From: Phycomyces nitens
Taxonomy: Eukaryota > Mucoromycota > Mucoromycetes > Mucorales > Phycomycetaceae
Direction: 5' to 3'
DNA length: 64,000 bases
NCBI GenBank assembly: GCA_022702545.1
Contig: JAHRBC010000002.1
Location: 7,440,001-7,504,000, forward strand
This document shows positions 58,642 to 64,000 of this stretch, in pieces. Within the stretch, counting starts at the first letter, position 1, and each line of letters starts with the position of its first letter. The translations under genes were made by a program, and so were the position numbers. The notes beneath the pieces were generated by a model. It searched no databases and was not told where the DNA came from. It worked only from the letters and a program-made list of their open reading frames with translations.

Positions 58642-59510
58642 TCTGGTAAAAGTTGATGGCAAGACTACTGCTTTTCCGATTTGCCAAGGGTCCTCTATAT
58701 TATCACCAATGCCCTTGTACATCTCTGCTCTGAGACCATCTTAATTGAGTCAAAGGTACAAAAGTCAGCTTGTCTCTATGCGAACATAATTGTCAACTAT
58801 GTACTGTTGAAATAATCTGCCATAGTGATGTAGGTAGCTGCCATCACGGATCATCAGAAAATAGCAACAATGCTCAAGGATGGTGATGTGTACTGGTTGG
58901 TTATTGAGGTTTGTGATGGAAGGGTTGGAAGGAACAGATTCAAGATTCATGTGCCATCCATTGTCTCCAAAAGGGAACATGAGGACATAATGCAATGATA
59001 TATATCCTGGATGCATTGAGCTAATGGATCGTAATCCAGTTGTACAATCACTTATTAACACATCATGTGGAGATGCATTACCATCAACGTTCTCTTCAAT
59101 AACCATTGCCGCTACTTCAGGCAAGCTCTGTATGTCATAGCGACGTCCGGCATCTCTTGCTGCTCTTATTATTACTTACAGGCTACCAAACAGCTGGTTC
59201 CGAAACTGCTCAGCGACAGACATCAAGGATTGAGCATATGGATTTACATGCTGGATAACGGACTGGATTGTCTCTACAGTCAAATGATTTAATCCAGAGA
59301 AAAGTGATGTCCATCTCGCAAGCTGCTCATTTGTATCACTGAAATAGATCTGTGAAAATCCAGCTGAGGTTCCATTTTGAGCTTGAAGTGCTCCAACATT
59401 ATGGTACATTGTACCATTTACACAAAATGTTGATATGCCATTTCTTCCACTGGCCAAATTCTCGTCAATATTAGCCTTTATAGATACAAAAGCAAATGCA
59501 TTTGTGATGT
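58642..59510 (-). pseudogene. Helitron H2 Rep-helicase remnant
   Basis: Read on the minus strand: NAFAFVSIKANIDENLASG, FSQIYFSD, VNPYAQSLMSVAEQF, AARDAGRRYDIQ, LHYVLMFPFGDNGWH and YGRLFQQYIVDNYVRIE, then RAEMYKGIGDNIEDP and VVLPSTF, all in one frame and homologous to the N-terminal part of H1, but clearly a different, diverged Helitron. At least four in-frame stops are present: TAA after FGSL (near 59174), and TGA, TGA and TAA near 58740-58766, at least two of which look like decayed CGA codons. It is truncated on one side by F (58641) and on the other by the Ty3-type LTR. The HUH and helicase parts are missing. Confidence 0.85.
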
Positions 59511-59897
59511 TGTCCGGGCCGGCCACCTATTCAGTTCGATCTGGGCTGAAAGGGGTTCCCAAGAATCGTGCCCGACTCCAATTGCACATTATAGTACTAC
59601 CTTAGAGACTAAGGCCATATTATCTCGTTATCAGCCAAATTGAATAAAACAGATTCTTTTCCCGTTAAGTCTATATTTGTCGCAGAGGACATAGGTCGCT
59701 CTGGTCATTTCGTATTGTCTGAATCGTTGAGAGAACTACCCTATTTTCTATTGTCTATTACTTCGCTGTGGCAACCCATATCGTGCCTTATCCCCAACCC
59801 CTACCCATTACTGTGTGCATAACTTCCTTTTCCTGTAAAAGACCACCAGTTCATACTGCACTGTATACCAAAGATCCGATCATCGCCCAACATTACA
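59511..59897 (+). mobile_element. 5' LTR of a Ty3-type retrotransposon (approximate start)
   Basis: The LTR proposed end is ACATTACA at 59897, directly followed by TGG of a primer-binding-like site. The start is taken as TGTCCGGGCC at 59511, where Helitron homology stops; TGTTGTCC at 59508 is possible. The second LTR is outside the window, so neither edge is proven. Confidence 0.55.
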
Positions 59898-59917
59898 TGG
59901 TGGAGAAGCTGGGCATA
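59898..59917 (+). promoter_or_regulatory. Putative primer-binding site
   Basis: TGGTGGAGAAGCTGGGCATA begins one base after the proposed LTR end, as expected for a tRNA-primed retrotransposon (TGG pairs with tRNA 3' CCA). The priming tRNA was not identified. Confidence 0.45.
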
Positions 59918-59965
59918 TACCAATAAATAACAACAAACCGCAACTACAAAAGTATAAAACTAAGA

Positions 59966-61087
59966 ATGTCCAAAGATAAAGAACATGGAGGTTTCCCGGG
60001 AATAAACCCATTCCAAATGTACTGGAACGGCATGGGACAGTATGGATACCCTCACTTGCAAGGTGGTCACCATGGGTATTATGGTCAAGGAGGTGGACCC
60101 TCGTGGGCAAACCACAGTACAACAGCAGGTGTTTTCTTGGGAGACGCCTACGACGAGAATGTCTACGAGTTCCTGACGGCATTGAGACAGATGCCATTGT
60201 TCCAGATGACTGAGTCGGACGCCTCCAAGATCAAGGCAGCCTCTATTGTGTTGGTAGGCACGGCACAAGAATGGTTCCAAGAACAGACATGGGAGGATGT
60301 GAGCTTTGATGGAGCCAGTGGAGGGTCCCAGGGCCAAAGTTTCACAGGTAAATTTGTGAAGCGGTTTTTGTCCCCCGCCAAGTATATCACCTTGGCACAA
60401 GCGTATCAAAGAAGAACGCAAGGCCCGAACGAGACCGCGGGGGCATACATGGCTGATAAGATCAGGTTGTTGCGACGTTTCCAACCCAAGACCGCCATGG
60501 CAGAGCTCGAGGCCATCGGGTGGATCATCAACGGACTACTTCCACAATATCAAGGAATGGTGGCCATGATGCCTATCAAAGAGCTGGCCGAGTTGCAAGA
60601 AGTGATCCAACGATTGGATTATCAGGCACAGCTAGGTGCAAGCATGGGACAACAACAGCCAGGCTCTCTTCAGAATGGAAGTACCATGGGAGCACCAGTG
60701 GGTACTTATCCCTACAGCCAAGGTTGGGTGCCAGGAATCGCTCCAGCTATTTATGCCATTGGGGCTCACCAGGATATGCCCCGGAACAATAGCCACAACC
60801 CGCAGGTTCCCCAAGGACACACAGAGAGCCAAGAGGACAGACTCGTAAAGATGCTGACCTCGGTCATTGATGATCGGTTGAGGCATTTGGAGCCAAGGCC
60901 AAGAAAAGAACCAGGGTATGGAGAACAGGCAAAAGGGTGCTACAATTGCCAGGACCCGAGGCACATAGTCAAGAACTGTACGGCGGCCTGCGGTAACTGT
61001 GGTCAAAAGGGCCACACTATGAATGGCTGCAGAACTGAATCGAGGAAAGGAGAAAACTGCCAGGATTTTCAGCAAGGGCGCCAGTAA
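59966..61087 (+). CDS. Gag protein of the Ty3-type retrotransposon
   Basis: A single frame of 373 aa. It has a Gly/His/Tyr-rich N-terminus, then a retrotransposon Gag domain (YEFLTALRQMPLF, AASIVLVGTAQEWF, FTGKFVKRFLSPAKY, QGPNETAGAYM, FQPKTAMAELEAIGWIINGL), a Gln-rich linker and two CCHC zinc knuckles, CYNCQDPRHIVKNC and CGNCGQKGHTMNGC. It packages element RNA into virus-like particles. The stop TAA is at 61085-61087. The pol frame opens at 61039, in the -1 frame, giving a 49-nt overlap. The first ATG (59966) follows the primer site by about 50 bp. Confidence 0.9.
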   Translation: MSKDKEHGGFPGINPFQMYWNGMGQYGYPHLQGGHHGYYGQGGGPSWANHSTTAGVFLGDAYDENVYEFLTALRQMPLFQMTESDASKIKAASIVLVGTAQEWFQEQTWEDVSFDGASGGSQGQSFTGKFVKRFLSPAKYITLAQAYQRRTQGPNETAGAYMADKIRLLRRFQPKTAMAELEAIGWIINGLLPQYQGMVAMMPIKELAELQEVIQRLDYQAQLGASMGQQQPGSLQNGSTMGAPVGTYPYSQGWVPGIAPAIYAIGAHQDMPRNNSHNPQVPQGHTESQEDRLVKMLTSVIDDRLRHLEPRPRKEPGYGEQAKGCYNCQDPRHIVKNCTAACGNCGQKGHTMNGCRTESRKGENCQDFQQGRQ

Positions 61088-64000
61088 CGGGGACTGGTGC
61101 CCAACAAAGTCAAAACCCCATAAATGCAATCAGGGCCGTGTATAACACCGTAGAAGAGGATACGGAGATGCAGACAAAGGAGGCTCTATTGTTGAAAGAA
61201 GCAGAAGACAAGGTGAAGGAGCAGATGGCGAAGGTCAAGTTGGACAAGAAGGTGCTGCAGTTGGAGAAGGCAAGGGAGACAAAGAGGCTCAAGAAGGAGA
61301 AAGATGAGCAAGCAGTGAAGATGGGGTTAGTAAAGCCATCAGTACTAGAGAAGGCGCGCAAGAACCACCCCATGATGATAGGAGCGGACGGAACGGTCGA
61401 GGAGTATGATATTGTGGCGGCTGTACAGAAAATGGAGTTATCCATTTCGGTTCCACAGCTCCTGTACCATTCACCAGATTTGAGGATGAAGCTGAAGGAA
61501 GGTTTGGGGTTCACTGCAGTAGCAATGAGAGGAAACTCTGGGACGGTAAACGCTGTGGCAGCAGGCACCACGATTGATCTATCGAAGGCAAGCATGGAGC
61601 AAGGGTCCCTACAAGCAGTCCATGTGGTATTGGAAGATGAGCTTTGCGAGGCGATGGTGGACTTGGGTGCCTCGGTGAGCCTACTACCGTATTCGTTGGT
61701 ACAGGCGTTGAAGTGGGAGCCCAGGATGGAGGCAAGCACGGTCAAGCTGAACTTTGGAGGGAGACATGTAGAGCATGCCAAAGGCTGGATCCGAGGTGTA
61801 GAATTGGTTTTCTCCAGGAAGCTACAGGTGATACATAACTTCTTGGTTTGCGACCATCCAGAGTCCCCGTTCATCCTAGGCCGTGATTTCTTAAAAGGAG
61901 CAAAAGTGGTAGTAGATCCGTACAAAGAACACCTCAAATTTGAGCTCGCGATAGGAGACAACGAGGAGGATTTGGAAGAGGTTATCATACCCACTCATGA
62001 AGGCACGGGCCTGTACACTGAGGTGGACTATGAAGAACAAGAGAAAGTCCTCCAGGTCATGATACAACCAGTTGGGGAAGACATGGCGGCAGTGCGATTG
62101 GCAGAAGATCTGAGACTACCAGCGTACCAGGTAGAATGTGTAACGGTAGAGTGTGGAACGAACTCGTTCACGTTTGGTGGATCAGCCAGCTTGTTGGAGC
62201 CAGGAGTAGTAAGTCTATCAAAAGGATTGATAATATGTCCAATGGTGTTCCACCCCAGTCGTCAAGCACAGTTAGTAGTGGCCAATGGAGGGGACAACGA
62301 ACTGGTCTTACCAGCAGGAACTACAGTGGGTATGGTCACACCAGCAGGAGCTTCATTAGAGGAGATCAAAACCAGAAGAGGAGTAACTGAGGATATCGAA
62401 GAAGTGGTAAGGTACCTGGAGAACGTGGTGGAATACCCAGAAGCGCATCCAGTGCCATCAGTGAACTCGGGACCAATCCTCTTGCCAGGCTACAAAGGGG
62501 ACGCGCAGGCTAGGGTGTTCTCGTTGAAGATGGAGCAGGAGAGGACCGAGGACAGAGAAGTGGATTGCCAAGGATTCAACGTAAATCCAGAGTTGACTCC
62601 CAGTCAAAGGCGGGAGATTGTGGAGGTGCTTGCCAGACACCCGAGAGTTTTCGCCACTAAGTTGGCTGAAGTGAATAAATTGTCTTGTCCACCTTATAAG
62701 ATCCGATTGAAACCTGATGCAAGACCCAGAAGCTGCCCAGCGTATGGGGTACCGCATGATGCCAAGCTGTGGTTAAGATCTGCTATTGAACAATTGCTGG
62801 AACTAGACAAAATAGAAGTTAGTAATAGTGAGTGGGCGGCGGGCACAGTATTGATTCCAGCAGATATTGACAAGCGATCAAAGAGGAAAAGGCAGAAATT
62901 CCGAGGGCAAGCCCCACACACCACTATTAAACCTATAGCACGACTCAACCCAGGGCAGATTTACACCGTGGCACCATACACAGGGGAAGAGGTCGATCAA
63001 ACTCCGGAAGATTTAGAAGAAGAAGTCATGGATGAATACATACACAGACAAACTTCCAGAGAACCACAGGTCAAAACGACCATTACCAAAGACAAGAAAG
63101 GAATACAGTATACCACTGTAGCTCCCCAACAAACCGCCAAAGACCCCTATCGACTATGTTTGGATTATAAGCCACTGAATGCCGAAACGATGAGAGACGG
63201 ATACCCATTGCCTAACATAAATGTGCTGTTCACGCAACTAGGCAATGCTAAGTATTTTTCTATTATCGATGCCATGAAAGGATATTGGCAGATGGAACTA
63301 CACGAGGAGGATAGACAGTATACAGCGTTCATCACCCCATTTGGGTTATACCAATGGAAGGTCATGCCTATGGGACTACAAGGGGCGCCGTCAGCATGGC
63401 AAAGAGCAATGGACAAGGCTTTCAGCTCAGCGTTATTCCAATTCTTCCTCATGTATATCGACGACGGGCTCATCTATTCTGACAGTATTGAAGAGCATAT
63501 AATGCATCTGGAAAAGATTTTGGTGTTGGCAGAAAGGATAAATTTATCCATAGCCAAATCCAAATGCAAGTTTGGCTACCAGGAACTAAAACTGTTGGGA
63601 TATATATGTGGCACCGAAGGGTTTAAGATGGATCCAGCAAAAACCGCTCGAATTGATAAATGGCCGATTCCTCAAAGTGTCACAGAGTTGAGAACATTTT
63701 ATGGGCTCATACAATATTATCGAAGATTCATTCCTGGTTTCTCCCAAGAAACTAGACCCCTCAACGAGTTACTCAAGAAAAACAAGAAGTTTGAATGGAC
63801 TACCGAGACGCAGACCTGTTTTGAGCGATGTAAAAGATTGATGACCTCTGAGCCAATCTTAATACATCCAGATTTCTCGCAAGAATTTGTATTGTATACC
63901 GATGCATCAACCACTGCCATTTCGGGAATCCTAGCACAAGAAGACAAACACGACAACACCTTACTACACCCAGTGTATTATGGTAGCAGGGCGTTAATAG
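61039..64000 (+). CDS. Pol polyprotein of the Ty3-type retrotransposon (runs off the window)
   Basis: The frame is open from 61039 to the last base (about 987 codons), in the -1 frame relative to gag and with no stop. A Lys/Glu-rich coiled-coil-like segment (61170-61320) precedes an aspartic protease (MVDLGASVSLLP near 61660; ILGRDFL near 61875). The active-site triplet is DLG rather than DTG, a variant also known in plant Ty3 elements. Reverse transcriptase follows: YPLPNINVLFTQLGNAKYFS, DAMKGYWQ, TPFGLYQWKVMPMGLQGAPSAWQ and the catalytic YIDDGLIYS near 63450. The start of RNase H (LYTDASTTAISGILAQ) is near 63890. Integrase and the 3' LTR lie outside. Order PR-RT-RH supports Ty3/Gypsy. No ATG is needed if expressed by -1 frameshifting, but a slippery site was not recognised. 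Confidence 0.92.
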   Translation, partial: MEERRKLPGFSARAPVTGTGAQQSQNPINAIRAVYNTVEEDTEMQTKEALLLKEAEDKVKEQMAKVKLDKKVLQLEKARETKRLKKEKDEQAVKMGLVKPSVLEKARKNHPMMIGADGTVEEYDIVAAVQKMELSISVPQLLYHSPDLRMKLKEGLGFTAVAMRGNSGTVNAVAAGTTIDLSKASMEQGSLQAVHVVLEDELCEAMVDLGASVSLLPYSLVQALKWEPRMEASTVKLNFGGRHVEHAKGWIRGVELVFSRKLQVIHNFLVCDHPESPFILGRDFLKGAKVVVDPYKEHLKFELAIGDNEEDLEEVIIPTHEGTGLYTEVDYEEQEKVLQVMIQPVGEDMAAVRLAEDLRLPAYQVECVTVECGTNSFTFGGSASLLEPGVVSLSKGLIICPMVFHPSRQAQLVVANGGDNELVLPAGTTVGMVTPAGASLEEIKTRRGVTEDIEEVVRYLENVVEYPEAHPVPSVNSGPILLPGYKGDAQARVFSLKMEQERTEDREVDCQGFNVNPELTPSQRREIVEVLARHPRVFATKLAEVNKLSCPPYKIRLKPDARPRSCPAYGVPHDAKLWLRSAIEQLLELDKIEVSNSEWAAGTVLIPADIDKRSKRKRQKFRGQAPHTTIKPIARLNPGQIYTVAPYTGEEVDQTPEDLEEEVMDEYIHRQTSREPQVKTTITKDKKGIQYTTVAPQQTAKDPYRLCLDYKPLNAETMRDGYPLPNINVLFTQLGNAKYFSIIDAMKGYWQMELHEEDRQYTAFITPFGLYQWKVMPMGLQGAPSAWQRAMDKAFSSALFQFFLMYIDDGLIYSDSIEEHIMHLEKILVLAERINLSIAKSKCKFGYQELKLLGYICGTEGFKMDPAKTARIDKWPIPQSVTELRTFYGLIQYYRRFIPGFSQETRPLNELLKKNKKFEWTTETQTCFERCKRLMTSEPILIHPDFSQEFVLYTDASTTAISGILAQEDKHDNTLLHPVYYGSRALI

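Noticed and set aside
58642..59510. The missing half of Helitron H1
   Set aside because: It covers the same N-terminal region as H1 but with a clearly different sequence, so it is another Helitron.
60163..61994. Long minus-strand reading frames opposite gag and pol
   Set aside because: They lie antisense to well-supported Gag and protease domains and show no motif.
1..64000. Host housekeeping genes, tRNA or rRNA
   Set aside because: Every supported gene belongs to a mobile element and no cloverleaf or rRNA-like segment was noticed, though short tRNAs cannot be excluded without a scan.

Overview
The window is eukaryotic repeat DNA, most likely from an early-diverging filamentous fungus (Mucoromycota is my best guess, by inference only). 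The genes are AT-rich and carry short (about 45-80 nt) GT...AG introns, many with GTAAGT-type donors. I see no host gene, rRNA or tRNA. Nearly every base belongs to a mobile element.

The core is a nest of CACTA/Plavaka-like DNA transposons with CACTG...CAGTG ends and 3-bp target duplications. I name the families A (copies A1 351-6700, A2 34756-41101 and the decayed F 31742-58641), B (12413-19869 and the inverted copy B' 46727-53811), C (10797-23088, left end outside the window) and D/E (D 23089-31741; E 42703-56899). Each element carries a four-exon accessory gene (called TNPA-like here), a convergent multi-exon Tnp2/Plavaka-like transposase gene, and a third conserved mini-exon region that diverges from the accessory gene and runs toward the 5' terminus (lost from C inside the window).

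Layout: D contains C, a MULE (25331-30724) and F. C contains a full-length Helitron (1-10796), itself split by A1, and also B, which is split by a solo LTR (16492-16871). F contains A2 and E; E contains B'. For five of these insertions (A1 into the Helitron, B into C, B' into E, E into F, A2 into F) the two halves of the broken gene and the 3-bp duplication can be read directly, and removing the insert plus one duplication restores the reading frame. The right end of F sits in a second, decayed Helitron (58642-59510), but its flanks do not match, which implies a rearrangement. The window ends in an apparently intact Ty3-type LTR retrotransposon (LTR about 59511-59897, gag 59966-61087, pol 61039 to beyond the end).

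B' looks intact for both main genes. E was intact until B' split its transposase. A1 and A2 share a frameshift near the transposase C-terminus. D has lost a splice donor. C has two frameshifts. F has several nonsense codons. The MULE encodes a FAR1-like/MULE/SWIM transposase followed by an OTU-type cysteine protease domain, and carries a 35-bp tandem array built from its terminal motif.
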